64,000 bases of DNA from Mactra quadrangularis (GCA_025267735.1 CM046301.1:57121872-57185871); one strand, 5' to 3'. Positions 13,101 to 25,000 are shown, numbered from the stretch's first letter. Notes: generated by a model not told the origin, from the letters alone. Numbers and translations: made by a program.

Positions 13101-16100
13101 ATTACAGAGATCCAATCAGTATTTTGTATTGGATAGAAAAATGCTACAATATGAAGTTAACATAGTTTAAATGACAGCTTCGAAATTTGTGCGAAATCTG
13201 CATTGGCACTAAGACACCTACAACAGAATACACCACCTAATATTGAAATTTAAACGTTTGCCTTTAAGCACAGTATTACAGATAATATACCTAGTATCTG
13301 AGACAGGACACTGCTACAGTATCATAATGACATAATTCGACTGGCACGGTATGGGATACATGTCCTGCATTTTAACTTTGCGATATATATTGTACTTACA
13401 TGTTTTATTTTGTATTTCATGTTCAATACTTTGTAGTGAATCAAACGAAGGTACTGTAAATACATGATCATTATCAGAAGCTATTGTTCTCAGTTCGTCT
13501 ATCTGTACACTAGAACCAATACCAATAGATATAACCTGAAATACAAACATCATTCTTTCATTCTGGGTTTAATGCCGTGTCAAAACAAGTTTTTAGGTTA
13601 TTTTACGTCTTTCAGCGCACCTAACCTAGCTTTCATGGACCCTTGTCTATGACCAGTACTCACATACACTTCACAAGGCCGGAAATTTCTCCATATATAC
13701 CTTATCAATGGAGGAAAATTGACATTATTGTTAAATTTTCATGGAAGGGTGTTATATATTCCTGGAAGGGATTCGAGCCCATTCGGGACACTAGATTCAA
13801 AATTCAGGCGTGCTACCAACTGCGCTACCGACCCGGTAAGGGAAATAAGGCATGGTTACCAGAGCTGTTAATGTTTTGCTGAGAGTTGATCTTACGCTGT
13901 TGTTTTCCGTTTGTCTTCGTGAGAAGACGAACAACCTGCATGAGTCGTGCATAAGGTCGCCCGAACATGGCGCACTACCCTGTCTTTTCCCTTACATCTA
14001 AATATTAAAACATTTTATTAAAATAAACGCCCTTCTAATTTACTTTAAATATGATTCAAGAAATCATTTTGGTTTAAAAGGCAACTTGAATTTTGGATTA
14101 AAAATTAATGAAATTATTCTATATTATCATTTTCAAAATATTATGGAATCCATATTGATTGCCAATGCGATATTTAAATTACTGTACTCAAAAGACAGGG
14201 AGTGTGACCTACAATATGCAGCTTTCAATATATTAGAAAAATAACCTCGCTTTAGCATCCTTAAATTTGCATATTGCAAAACCATCTGATAGTTGTTTTG
14301 TTCCAGCAATTATTAAATTCCTAAACACATCGCTAGCTAGCGTTTTGCACCCTGGTACCCTCGATTTGATATCACTTACTTATTGTTTTGATGTAAGAGG
14401 GGAACCAGACGTCAAAGCGCTAAGTCGCCATTTCTTTGACAAACTGGTCACAGGGTTCTAGCTAAGATAATGGTCCTTTTCAAAAGTATATCTACTTGTT
14501 TAATAATAATATATTGTTAAGTTGTTTTAATATGAGTACAACACAATTATGCTAACTCACGAATACCAAGAATTCCGATACAAGGACACATACCGTAGGC
14601 GGACCCAGGATTTCTGGTTAGGAGGCGAAAAAATGAACAAGTATACTTGGGTCCAGGGGGGCGTAGGCCCCAGGAAGTTCATGAGTGTTGGTCGATTGTT
14701 ATCTGTTTATGAATTGATAAATCATGTTACAAGTCGAAGGCGCCAACAAATTATACAAGCTCATACGACAAATATATTGAAAACGGATATTTTAGTCCGC
14801 ATCTTCTGAAATGATTGAGAGGTTTTGTGCAGTATTTGAACAAAAGTAAACAGATAGATTAAAAAAAACACGCAAATGCTTCGGTGGAGGTCAAAGCATA
14901 CGCATTGAAAATGTGCAGCAAAGTTTGCTATAAAAGCCATCTTAGGTATCGAAAATATTTTGGGTTATTTGTAAGTCCTAAATGCCTAAACTGGAAAGGG
15001 AAAGGTCCCCATATTAAGACCATTCTGCAATACAGACCATCATTATTGAAGGTCTAAATAGCGGAACTTTACTGTACTATGTTTTAATACTGGATTCAAT
15101 GCCGATCATACCAATGCCTACACCACTCTAACGGAGGTCCTCTCCCAATCGTGCTAGTTTCGAAAAAAGGAAGAGACGTTAAACAATAACATTGAAACAG
15201 TGGATGGAGGAACCCTACCTTAAATATTTGTGATGATAGTGTTTGCCCTACCTTTATAACAGTATAATGAAGAATATTTGCTTCTGATTTTGTTTGAGTT
15301 GGATCAGTTGATTCACCGTCAGTCATGACAACAAGTATCTTAGGTACGCCTGTTCTAGAACCATGTATTGGTATAAAACCATCTTCTCTAACTAACTTCA
15401 ATGCTTTATCTGTATAAGTATTACCTAAAGTAAAATGCAATTATTGGTAAATTACATTCAAATGTCAGTAGCGCATTCATAAACCTGCTTTGTAGTATTG
15501 GTTCGCTAATTCACGCACAAAAAACACAATACCGTTCTCCCGTACTTTATCTCGATACAAAATAGGTATCAGTATTAATGTACGAGAATTTAAATCAGCG
15601 GGGTTAATGTATGTGCCGCTGATACAGTAGTTGAATGAAATTTAGCATAATATTCTGATATTAAGAAAGCCTTGAACTTGTAATCCTTACAGTAGTTGCC
15701 TATAAACCTATTCTTTATTGGGTCATGGTAGTTGTACAATACGGACAGTCTTTATAATAGGATTCAAAGATTAAATGCTTGTATATCTGGTTCTGCCATC
15801 ATTACACATTTGTATAGACTGGATCTGTTTCTCATGAAAAAAGATAGGCTTTGTACATGGCTATGCATGCACATGTTAGAATAACTCTTGATCACGTTTA
15901 ATCACATGGATACTAATGAGTTTATTCATTATTTATTTGTATATTCTGTTCCATGTTTACCCTTCCACAAGACTCGCGAAACAGATAATCGACAGATGGA
16001 ATAGCTGATATAGAAAATAAGGGTGAATAAAATATGTTTTGAGCCAGATATCAATGTTTTATGTTATATGTTCTTACCTGACAAATATTGCGTACTGTTT

Positions 16101-17714
16101 ATTCCTTGTATTAAAGACGTTTTGTCGGAATATCTGTTTAGATAGAAACCCACTTGTGGTGTTGAGGAAAATGTAAATATACCAACTTGTACATGATCCG
16201 GTCCTGAAAAAGAATAATGGTACACGTTATACATGTATATGTTTACATGTGCGGATTCAGGCATAAATGTTTGCAAATTAAGTAACGCAAAGAGAGAAAT
16301 ATAATATAGTCAATAGTTTTTGGTAAATATTTTTAATGGAGGCAGCACAGTAGTTGCTGATAAAGGTAAATAGTTAACTTCATTGTTTTAAAGATACACG
16401 TAAAGGCCACTGAATAACACATGTCTAGCTCTAAGACTGTAGCGTCGTTTAAACTTGTTTTTTTATAGGCATGGTGTTAAGTTAACAAATAAACTCTCAA
16501 TATTCAATTTTGATGAAGAACTACATTTTACTTTTCATTTGTTCACAGCGGACATTTGTGTGACGCCTAGTACAACAGTAATTAGTTGAGAAATGCAGTG
16601 TCCTTGATAACCCCAGGTAATCAAGGTTTTCAAGCTAGTATCGAGAATCCTACTACATGTAGACTCTGGGTACGAGAATGCAACTAGTATGATATCATAT
16701 GATTCTATATATAAAATAAGTACTTGCGGCAAGCGTGATCGAATTTGTCTTAAAATTCCATTCGTCCAAAAACATTTGGGGAGCACCATGACATTTACCT
16801 ATTTGAAATCCCTTGGTAAAGTTGGTGACAAAGTCTAGTTGTTTTCTAAAATTGACTTCACCTTCACTGGTGGATGAGTCCAGAAGAAAAATGATGTCAG
16901 CTTTGTTACCCGAACATGCTAGAAAAACAATCATATTAGTACAAAAGATAATATTTATTTTGGCTAATACTCGATGTCCCTGGGTGTCATTTTGTTATGG
17001 CTTAGTCGTGAAAATACTTCATGAGTAGCGATAAGACTATATAATGGTAAGAAAATACGATTCACTTTTTTCTATTTCTTTAACTAAAATACTGCCGTTA
17101 CTGCTTGCTAATCATTTTTACGTTCACTCACTGCTATCAGGAATAACAGTAAATATATCTGGCTGTTGTAGTATTCATTCTGCTGCTGGCAATACAACAG
17201 TAAGATAGATTCTACTGTTGTGGTTTTCATCGAAATGCTGGCAGTACAACAATTAGATCGACAATTAGATCGATCTTAAGGCTGCAATGTTGATATTATT
17301 GTTAACAGTAAGGCAAACAATACTACAGTATTGTAGCTGCTAACTTCTAACTGCTAACTGCACACCGACTATTATAACTGGTGCTGTTTCTATTTTGAAA
17401 AAGAAATATTCTATGGACAAATCCAAGTTTAACGAGAAATACCTCCTGAATAAGAGTTAATTTCGTCAAGACCAGGGCAGCAAATCATCAAAATTCTTAC
17501 GATAATTTAACAATACAATATAGAAGGACATACGACTAAAATCGGTCGTAAGACGCTTTATAATACGGACCCCTGGATTCAGTATGAAATAATAAACATA
17601 AATAAACAAACTCTTATGTCAACAAACGATAAAATGAGATGCAATCAACTTACATGTGGTCTGAGCATTACTTTGTATACAAAGTAAAGACAAAAGAACT
17701 AAACAAAGAATCAT
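4038..17714 (-). CDS. Gene B: secreted multi-VWA protein, partial at 3' end
   Basis: Minus-strand exons (high to low): 17654-17714, 16799-16918, 16078-16203, 15252-15424, 13400-13535, 12617-12634, 11570-11681, 10494-10676, 9355-9484, 9021-9156, 8125-8329, 6800-7013, 5491-5647, 4038-4174. All have AG/GT borders and cumulative phases match, giving 636 codons before the gene runs off the left side. The protein is a signal peptide (MILCLVLLSLLCIQSNAQ) followed by four VWA domains, the last incomplete. Each domain begins and ends near a Cys and carries DxSxS and TDG metal-site motifs, pointing to an extracellular, metal-dependent adhesion or matrix protein. Exon sizes equal those of gene C on the plus strand. 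Its first exon has no splice acceptor, so transcripts started upstream at 38.6 kb could skip it and use the same downstream exons. Exon calls are by eye. Confidence 0.85.
4243..4358. repeat. 21-bp minisatellite
   Basis: About 5.5 direct copies of a 21-bp unit (TTTTGACTTGGGAGTTAATAC with AT/TG variation). It lies in the intron just upstream, in the minus-strand sense, of the gene B exon at 4038-4174. Confidence 0.9.
4416..5045 (+). pseudogene. Frameshifted integrase-like (DDE/rve) transposase relic
   Basis: An open plus-strand frame (4416-4934, no ATG start) contains LIEEYFKQGFKYCEILGIL, then LSLRQLKRILKTLNLKRRG and SYRTIWRRLKVNHNMDVS. This resembles the helix-turn-helix N-terminal half of animal proteins with an integrase core domain. 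Just before its stop the similarity moves to another frame (about 4918 on): WHLDVYDKLKPFGF, like the segment with the first catalytic Asp in that family. The rest of the core (second Asp, Glu) is missing. So this is a truncated, frameshifted copy in a gene B intron, opposite in strand to the gene. Assignment is from remembered family motifs. Confidence 0.6.
5491..8329 (-). CDS. Gene B VWA domain 3 (three exons)
   Basis: Exons 8125-8329 (205 nt), 6800-7013 (214 nt) and 5491-5647 (157 nt) give a complete VWA domain. It starts [25 protein letters not shown] residues are DGSGS, GGSTHTD and LTDGQSID. The last exon has the VGIGSQV strand and ends GSCGG at GTAAGT. Sizes and phases (2, 0, 1) match gene C domain 3 exactly. 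Confidence 0.9.
5648..6689. other. Gene B intron, no further feature seen
   Basis: AT-rich intron between exons of VWA domain 3. No repeat boundary or coding signature was recognised. Confidence 0.5.
6690..6785 (-). mobile_element. tRNA-derived SINE head
   Basis: On the minus strand there is an A-box-like GTGGTTCAGTCGTAGGATG and a B-box-like GGGTTCTAACCCC in tRNA spacing, starting about 20 bp after the donor of the exon at 6800. The acceptor stem does not pair, so this is a SINE head rather than a tRNA gene. Confidence 0.55.
7014..8002. other. Gene B intron, no further feature seen
   Basis: Intron between the first two exons of gene B VWA domain 3; AT-rich, no supported gene. Confidence 0.5.
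8003..8089. mobile_element. MITE family 4 copy (86-bp hairpin)
   Basis: Imperfect inverted repeat TATATCGAGGGATGCCCGC ... GGGCAACCCTAGATATA. It is the same family as the better preserved copy at 47837-47922. Confidence 0.75.
8351..8531. mobile_element. MITE family 3 copy
   Basis: Terminal inverted repeats read about ACTTTCAGTGGTGTATACATG at the left and end CATCACTGACAGT at the right, with an inner CCCCGCTGATTTAAAT motif. It is one of six copies here (9968, 15463, 29390, 36432, 49356). Confidence 0.75.
8570..8826 (-). mobile_element. tRNA-derived SINE
   Basis: The minus-strand head at about 8745-8826 has an A box (TTAGCGCAGTTAGTAGCGC) and a B box (GGGTTCGATTACC). The body runs toward lower coordinates. 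Related tail sequence (CATGACCAAGCTC...) is seen at 13055-13105. Not a functional tRNA. Confidence 0.6.
9021..11681 (-). CDS. Gene B VWA domain 2 (four exons)
   Basis: Exons 11570-11681, 10494-10676, 9355-9484 and 9021-9156. The domain starts [25 protein letters not shown] residues are DSSSS, GGTHTE and ITDGNS. The last exon encodes VMSVGIGSSITQTEL and ends VESVA plus a split Cys codon. Exon sizes 183/130/136 and all phases equal gene C domain 2; the first exon is 112 nt against 118. The donor of the 10494 exon is GTTTGC, weaker than its neighbours. Confidence 0.9.
9968..10102. mobile_element. MITE family 3 copy
   Basis: Left end CACTTTCAGTGGCGCATGC with AACCCCGCT; right end GTGTATGCGCCATTGGCAGT. 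Shorter than other copies, in the intron between two exons of gene B VWA domain 2. Confidence 0.7.
10677..11569. other. Gene B intron with degraded repeat
   Basis: Intron of VWA domain 2. A stretch at about 11270-11390 resembles the body of SINE family 3. The open frame at 10759-10968 has no recognisable similarity and I do not call it a gene. Confidence 0.45.
12236..12505 (-). mobile_element. SINE family 3, degraded copy
   Basis: Shares the ordered blocks of the family at 13566 and 63656: an AATGCCGT... end, TCCTGGACA..TTGTCTA..CCAGTA, ACTTCTCCATAT, GGAAAATCGACA and CATGGAAGGGTAT. The tRNA-like head near 12440-12505 is decayed. Confidence 0.6.
12617..12634 (-). CDS. 18-nt micro-exon, unit 3 (gene B)
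   Basis: GCGTGGACGTGATAATAG lies between TTTCAG and GTTTGT, phase 1 on both sides, adding the linker CVDVIIG between VWA domains 1 and 2. Counterparts lie at 19064, 31518 and 47014. Confidence 0.8.
12635..13399 (-). other. Intron with SINE remnant
   Basis: Between the unit 3 micro-exon and the last VWA1 exon. A SINE-like remnant spans about 12868-13105 (TTTAACGCCGTAGCAACGCG end, degenerate tRNA-like head near 13080). No gene seen. Confidence 0.45.
13400..16918 (-). CDS. Gene B VWA domain 1 (unit 3, four exons)
   Basis: Exons 16799-16918 (120 nt), 16078-16203 (126), 15252-15424 (173) and 13400-13535 (136). The first exon encodes CSGNKADIIFLLDSSTSEGE (MIDAS DSSTS), the second GPDHVQVGIFTFSS, the third GNTYTDKAL and MTDGEST, the fourth VISIGIGSSVQIDEL and ends NKT plus a split Cys codon. 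It is nearly identical to units 1 and 2; the third exon is the most changed (SRTGVPK and DPTQTK against SRPDVPK and DPYKTK). Confidence 0.92.
13566..13842 (-). mobile_element. SINE family 3 copy
   Basis: A tRNA-like head on the minus strand (13800-13842, TAGCGCAGTTGGTAGCACG; B box GGCTCGAATCCC near 13765) and a body ending TTTAATGCCGTG near 13570. It starts about 30 bp into the intron after the VWA1 last exon. Unit 2 has the same insertion (20402); unit 1 does not. Confidence 0.8.
13843..15251 (-). repeat. Intron block shared by units 1-3
   Basis: Segments here recur in unit 2 (21780-22960, 28660-29100) and unit 1 (34270-36150). They include a stretch reading IKSRVPG..LASDVFRNLI on the minus strand (about 14290-14375). 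They are best explained as duplicated intron; no exon with fitting phase was defined. Confidence 0.6.
15463..15628. mobile_element. MITE family 3 copy (unit 3)
   Basis: Ends TGTCAGTAGCGCATTCAT and GCCGCTGATACAGT with AAATCAGCGGGGTTAATGT near the right end. The same element sits at the matching intron place in units 2 and 1, so it predates the module duplication. Confidence 0.75.
17654..17714 (-). CDS. Signal-peptide first exon of gene B
   Basis: ATG at 17714-17712 opens MILCLVLLSLLCIQSNAQTT: a hydrophobic core and a plausible cleavage site after SNA. The exon ends in phase 1 at GTAAGT. It differs by one residue from the exon at 38559-38619 (QTT versus QNT). No splice acceptor is apparent upstream, as expected of a first exon. 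Confidence 0.9.
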
Positions 17715-18108
17715 ATTGTCTTCTAGCACTGTTATAACCACTTCGTACTGTTACGGTATATAACACTATCGCAGACGAGAAGGTTAATGTCAATGTTTTG
17801 GCCACAACCTTGTGTCTTGATAAGTATTTCAAAATATCAGGCTGAAGTGCATAATGTCAAGTAGTACCAGTTTTTTGCCAGAGATATGTTTAACAGTTCA
17901 TGGAATTAAAAACTCTCCATGGTTTTGCAGTTCATAGAATACGCACAATTGATGAGTTAGCAGTTCTTAAATTAAGATGGGTCTGCAGTTCACAGAATTA
18001 AGAAAAAATACATGATTAATGGTGAAGAAACAACAACAAATTAAAGAACCCAGAGATTTTCCACAGAGCCAAAATGCTAAGAGGGAGATGTTTTATCTTT
18101 TAAACTTT

Positions 18109-18318
18109 AGGCCACAACAAGTTGATCATGTGTGCTATGGATTTTCTCGCACCTTAAATTTGATGGTGTTTACAAAAAAATTTATTTCCTCCCTCGCTCA
18201 TACAAATTTGGCCCAACTGCTATATAAAGGAACTGAATTAAGATTTTTTTTCTTCGCTTGCTCGCCCCATTTTCCCTGTAAAATCCGTGAAACACATGAT
18301 CAACTTGGTGTGGCCTTA
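18109..18318. mobile_element. MITE family 1 copy (unit 3 upstream)
   Basis: Inverted ends AGGCCACAACAAGTTGATCA and TGATCAACTTGGTGTGGCCT, with an inner TTCGCTCGCTCGCC motif. Copies at 39047 (same duplicated flank) and 46762. Confidence 0.85.
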
Positions 18319-18463
18319 GGTATAAAGAGGGCACCACAAAAAAGAAAAGCAAGAACCTAATGAATTTCAGCATTGAAACGGTCAGCGGCAAAATAGTGGT
18401 CACTGGGTGTTTATACCAGGTTCTAGGGTGTACCCATGCATCTGGATCGAATATATATATTGG

Positions 18464-18668
18464 AGTGGGCGTGGCTGAGCGGTTACGACGTTGAACTGGT
18501 AATCATCGGATAGCAAGCTCCACGTTGGTTTAAATCCCATCCATAACATACAACGTTGTTTCCTTGAGCAAGAAACTTTATCCTACTTGCTGAGTGCTTA
18601 AGGACCAGAACGCGGACTCGAATGTGATTAATCTAAGTTATCAGAACTTGTTTCACAATCGAGCTAAA
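18464..18668 (+). mobile_element. tRNA-Ser/Leu-like SINE (family 2)
   Basis: The head GGGCGTGGCTGAGCGGTTACG has the A-box form of tRNA-Ser/Leu, with a decayed B box (GGTTTAAATCCC). The body ends CACAATCGAGCTAAA. Family members at 39401 and 62672 (minus). Confidence 0.8.
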
Positions 18669-19063
18669 ATAATTTAGTATAAACTTAATGCATTGTATAT
18701 CATAAGTTGACATCCTAAAAACAATTCATTGAGCTATTGTCATGCTGTGCAGTACTGATAAAATATGAGGTTAACAAAGGAAACCACATGAGGAATATCT
18801 ATAGTACATTTACTGATAATGAAATCAGACATATATGTGTGAAAACTACGTCATTCTTTTCAATGATTATCAAAAGCGGATCTATTTCAGTGTTTAGACC
18901 CTCTGGCAATTTCGCCACAAAAATCTTTACTTGATAACTTCAAATCGAAAAATATCGACAAAATTAGCCAGACAATGTTTTTCAACTCCAATCCATGTGC
19001 AGGTTTGATGAATATTTTGAATTAGGAATTTATGAGGAGATTGTTAAACAAAATAGTACAAAC

Positions 19064-19081
19064 CTTTTATCTCGTCCACGC
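19064..19081 (-). CDS. 18-nt micro-exon, unit 2 (gene A)
   Basis: GCGTGGACGAGATAAAAG between a TTTCAG acceptor and a GTTTGT donor, encoding CVDEIKG with the split codons. Its exit phase matches both 31182-type and 16918-type acceptors, so splicing into unit 3 is possible. Confidence 0.75.
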
Positions 19082-22000
19082 CTGAAATATATAAATGTCG
19101 TGATTAAAGACATTTAAACCTAAAATAACAACATCAATATGACCCGGTCTTTTCAGTTTTTAATAAACGCGGTGACGGTACCACGCGACTTTTGCGATCA
19201 GAGCGTGTCAAAATAACGAAACAAACCACTGTCAAGGAAAGCTTTTCTATTTTGTTTTTTAACGTTTCTAATTAATCATTTCTTACAAGAAAACATCGAG
19301 TGTTCGCTACTTCTAATATAGAGGGTTTGTTAGGAAAACGTCAGTACATGTACTTTTTAGTAAAGAGACAGGGTGTGGTATTTTCACTGTTTAATCATGT
19401 CGATCAACTCTTTAAAGCCTGATCATACAACTCTGCACATGACAGTATCAAATAAGCATTTTAATGCCATATCATGTCATTCCAACATATTTTATGGAAT
19501 CTCATGGTATGTCATATTATGTCATTTCAAGCCATGCAATGTAATGTCAACATAATGGGAATACTTGGACATGTTCATAAAACCTCATTTAACATAATCA
19601 GACTCATTTACAACAACTTTGGCAATTTGAATACTTATCATGTACGCCAATGAAATTGTGGTATACATTAAATGCATTCATGCATTCTATATCTAAAATG
19701 TTTTCTTTAAGCATGGAATCCGGAAAAGCAAGTAGTTTTATAGGACAGAACAATGCTTCAGTATGATATTAACATAATTTAACTGACAGTTTAGAAATTT
19801 GATTAAAATATGAATTGGCACCAAGTCATATGCAATATAATCTACGTGTTTAATGCATCTTTACAAATTGTCTTTAAGTATGATACTACAGATAACCAAG
19901 CAGTATCTTGGACAGGATAATGCTTTACTATCATATTAACATAATTATATGTTCGTTTTTTCTCAACTGTCAAAACTTGAATTATTCCACTCACTGCATT
20001 TTTTACACCGGCGAACTCATTGTTATTGAAATATCTTGACTAAAACCTTGATACGACATAAGGAACTCTACTTGGTCATCATAAACACGATACTTTTAAC
20101 GTACGAAATGTCCAGAAATGTTTTATGTTTTGACAGTTGAGAAAAAAGAACTATCACTATGGAGATAGAGATATCTTGTATATTTCAGGAAGTTTTACCT
20201 GCTCATTACTACACAGTTAACTATATGATATACTTACATGTTTTATTTTGTATTTCATGTTCAATACTTTGTAGTGAATCAAACGATGGTACAGTAAATA
20301 CATGATCATTATCAGAAGCTATTGTTCTCAGTTCATCTATCTGTACACTAGAACCAATACCAATAGATATAACCTGAAATACAAACATCATTCTTTTATA
20401 CTAGGTTTAACGCCGTGTCAACATAAGTTTTTAGGTTATTTTACGGCATCCAGCGCACCCAACCTAGCTCTCCTTGACCATTGTTCAATATACCTTATTG
20501 ATGGAGGAAAATTGATTATTATCAAATTTTAATGGAAGGGTATAACCTCCCGGGTGGGATTCTAACCCCTACCCACTTCTGGACCCTAGATTCAAAATCC
20601 AGGCGTGCTACCAACTGCGCTACCGATCCGGTTTCAAACATCTTTCTATTGCTTTACGCTATAGATACATTAAACTACACTGGCTATCGTATTGATTAAA
20701 GTCTTTATCGTATTGTAGACGGCCAAAAGATACGAAGTTGAAATTTTCATGTCTAAATCAACCTAAAACATAAGGCCTGCAGCTTACATATTTATCATAT
20801 GGCATGATATCGATATCTTCTGCACAGAAAATGAAGAAATTTTGAAATCATGCCCCTGGGGTCAATATTGGCCCCATTACAGAGATCATCAGTTTTGAAT
20901 AAGGTAACCTTTAAGTCTAAAACGATAAGCCCTAGAGATTCCATATTTAACATATAATATAGTCCCCTTCAGATATTGTCCAAAATCTGACCATTGGGTC
21001 AATATTGGCCTAGTCCCAGAGATTATTAGTTTAAAAAAATGAAACCGTCAAAGATCTTGTTTAATATAGGGCTTGCAAATCGTCTCATACGCCATATATA
21101 TGTAGATCTCTAGATCTTTAAATATATGTAAATGGTTCAAAACTATTACTGTATGGCGGAAAATCATTTATAGGACACAAACTACACTTATCTACTCAGT
21201 ATGTATGCCAAAATTCTGCATCTAAACTTTTAATAGTTTCATCTAATATTTATGACAATTAAAACCGTATATGTACAATATTATAAATTCCATTCATACG
21301 CCAGGGGAAGCAACCGTGGTGTTTTGTATACCAGATCGGGTTGTATTTATACTTGTAGATTAATCTTGTATTGGTTTCAAATGAATGCCTTTAGGGCATA
21401 GATATAATAAGTTTAAATATACTATATAAAATATAAGAGGGAAAAGGTAAGTAATTTGAATGTGTTTAATAATTTTAAAATATCTATATAGTTTGTTATT
21501 TAAGTCCTTAATTGGCATAAAAATTGGATAACGTGTAGAATTATTCAACGGAACATGCCATCTTAAAGTTACATGCATAAAAACTAAATTGGATTTAATA
21601 GACATGGTAATCGACAAAGTTAAACCGGTAAACTAGTATTTTATTAGTAATACAAAATGTGACACTTTTTGATAAAACCAATGTTATTTTGACGTAATGT
21701 CTTACACATAGCCAAGCGTTTGCCATCTTTTGGTGAAGCATTTTATGGCTCTGGTCGTTTCTAAACACCACGTCATGCCTTTTTCATATAGAGATGGGGA
21801 GTGAGGCATGGTTACCAGAGCTATAAATGTTTTGCTGAGAGTTGAGCTCACGCTGTTGTTTTCCGTTTGTCTTCGTGAGAAGACGAACAACCTGCATGAG
21901 TCGTGCATAAGGTCGCACGATCATGGCGCACCACCCTGTCTTTCCCATCACATCTAAGTATAACAAATTTTAATAAAACTTATTGTAATTTTTCAAATTT

Positions 22001-25000
22001 ACGTTATTGTTCGTTTTTTCTCAACTTTCAAAGCATGAATAATTTCACGGTGACTTCGTGCTCTTTGTCTCACAGGGAATTGTCAAGTTACCTCCCTTTG
22101 ATTTTTCAAACATACCTTTTATATACTTATATACAAGGGGTACAACTGCATTTACTTGACCACTTCATCTAGATTTATTATATTGTGACTCACAAAAAAT
22201 ACTGATACCTATGTTTGAAAAATCAAAGGGAGGTAACTTGACAATTCCCTGTGCTTTGTCTTACACTCGTGGTATTGAGATAGTGTGTGCTCATTGACCG
22301 TGAAATTATTCATGCTTTGACAGTTGAGAAAAAACGAACAATAAATTAAGCTTTGAATTATAATTCAATTTGCCTCAAGACACTCAAAAAATCACTTTGG
22401 TTACAAAGGCAACTTGAATTTTGGATTAAAAGATAATGTAATTATTCTGAATAAATATTGTCAAAATATTTCGGAACCCATTATGATTGCCAATGCAATA
22501 ATTTTTAATTAAAAGTTCTGTACTCAAAAGACAGGGAGTGTGTTCTTTTATATGCAGCTTCCTTTTATTTGACAATAAAATGTCTAAACATCATAAAAGG
22601 ATTTATAAAGCATATCTCTACGTCAGTTGAGTAAATAACCTCGCTATAGCAATCCTTAAATATGCATATTTCTAAACCATCTGATAGGTTTTTTTTTCAG
22701 AAGCGATATATTCAAACTATTTTCTGTGGTGGAGGACACAGTACCATCATGAAAAATTCTTCGGCTTTTATTAAATTCCTAAACATATCGCTAGCTAGCG
22801 CTTTGCCCCCTGGTACCTTCGATTTGATATCGCGAGCACTCGTGCGGGCGCCCGCGTTCAGAACAAGAGCGTTCGATATCGCTCCGAGCGCACGCATTGT
22901 TGAACACACCTCTGGTCACAGGGTTCTGGCTTAGATATATGCTCCATTTTAAAGTATATCTACTTATTTAATAAAGATATAGTGTTTGGTTGGTTTAATA
23001 TGAGTACAACACAATTATGCTGACTCACGCATACCAAGAATTCACATACAAGAACATTTACCATAGACGGTTCCAGGATTTCTGGTTCGGGGCGGAAAAG
23101 AACAAGAATACTCAGGTCCATGGATTGTAATCTGTTAAATAAAGGAGTAGGTGCGTTTACCCCCAAATTTGGCCCTGTTGCCAAAGTGGTTCAAATTATG
23201 TCATATGATAGGGAAATGAATAAGTTACCCAGAATTAACATTTTTAAGTGAATTCTGTGAAGTCCGTTACCATGGCAACGGAACAAAATAAATGGCATAA
23301 TTTGAAAATATTGATATCCCTTCAAACTGACTTTCAAAATTGATAGTTTTATAGTCAGATATTGTCACATGAGGGAAGCACTTTCTTTCTGAGTTGTTAA
23401 TATTTGGTTGCCATGGTAACCAATTTCAGAAATTGAAAATCTTTTATTTTTTGAAAAACAAGTCTTTTTGCAATTTTAAAGAAACCATATTCGAACATTA
23501 TGTTGATGTAATTATATAAAATTAACAACACAACACTCTGACCTCATTTATTGCATTATTTATTACCATGGAAACAAAATAAATGTATTCTATACCAAGA
23601 AATAGCATGTTTAAAATAGAATGTTATACTCTCGCTTAGAATGTAAAGCTTGAAGTTGAAGTTTGGATTTTAAATGCATGCCTTGTTTTTAATGTTCTGG
23701 CTATCCCATTTATAATTGAGTAAATTCATTTTAAGAAATATATTTAAGTCGATAGGTTCTCGTTGCCATGGAAACTTTATCACTTTTACTAAAATTATGA
23801 TATTCAAAGATATATAGTATTTAAATAGTTTTGATTCTAAATTTTATCACATTTACCACTTAATTGAATTGAAACAGAAAAAATAATACATTAGCACTGA
23901 CTTAGTTACTCGTTGCTTAGGTGGTTTCTAAGGCAACAATTATCCCAGTTTTTGAGCATTACAAAAAGTTACATAAATCTGTCAGAGAAGATGTATCATG
24001 CAAATAGGCCAAAATAAAAAAAAACAGTATTGAAGTGAACAGTGCTTAATTACTACATAGTATCATTATGCAGACATTACATCACATTATCTATCTTTTT
24101 TATGAGTGGTTGCCATGAAAACATCATTAGTAAATATAGTTCTAAAATGAGATTCAGTCATTGCTACAATACTGCATAAGCTAAATTAATGAAATTTGGT
24201 ATGCAAGATGTGCACAGTATAAAGACAACAATCAAAGGCTATTCTTTTCTATCGAAAGCTGTGGTTGCTATTGTTACAGAAAATGAAAATATAATAATTT
24301 GAAATGCACCTTTCTAGATTATGAAACCTGATTTTTTTACCAATTATTTCATAGAAATTAAAATGATCAGATCAAAATAAAATTAAATTTGTATTAATTT
24401 CTCATATAAAAATGTTCAAAATGTCCAAAAAGCGTTAATCAAATCCTAATAGGATAACAAGATACCATAGAGTTCAGGTCGGGAAAACTGAATAAGAGAT
24501 TTAGCTTCCAATCTTTTAGGGATGTAAGGTTCACTCTTATTAATAGTATATCAAGGTTTTTAAATATTTTCTACAAATTGCATCGCATTTTGTGAGAATT
24601 GGATGGCATAATATGAACAAGTTGAAATAAAGAAAAATCATATAGAAAAGATATACAGTAATTCCTTTACTTTTTCTTAGTTAAGATTCAGCATTTGATA
24701 CAATAAATAGTCTAGGTAGTAGTGAATAGAATCCAACAGTGATTTCATTTTAATTGTTGAAAAAAATGTGAATACAGAATCATTTAGCTCACATTGTGTT
24801 CAACAATGATACAAAATGTACAAAAAGTTAAATCATCACAAAGAGTCCTCACATAGATGTTATCTTTTATGATAATCCTGAATGAAACCAGTACTGTTGG
24901 ACTATCTATAATGTCATTCCTTGTACAGAGCAAAAAAGCATAGTACTTTTCACACCAATTTTGTACAAAACAGCAAGTGAAAATGATTTTCACTTTTTAC

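Larger units (their letters stand above)
12556..18999 (-). repeat. Duplicated VWA unit 3 with promoter and signal-peptide exon
   Basis: This block repeats the content of unit 1: upstream flank with a MITE and SINE, signal-peptide exon, four VWA exons and the 18-nt micro-exon. Homology to unit 1's upstream flank stops at about 18999 versus 39952. Beyond 18999 the sequence is instead the flank of a micro-exon (GTTTGATGAATATTTT, as at 12556). That marks a tandem-duplication junction. Confidence 0.85.
17715..18999 (-). promoter_or_regulatory. Upstream (putative promoter) region of gene B
   Basis: The first approximately 1.3 kb upstream matches unit 1's upstream region at 38620-39952 over its whole length, including the embedded MITE and SINE. 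Conserved near the start is a GTTACGGTATA block (written on the plus strand, about 17750). Promoter activity is inferred from position; no TATA box is certain. Confidence 0.45.
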
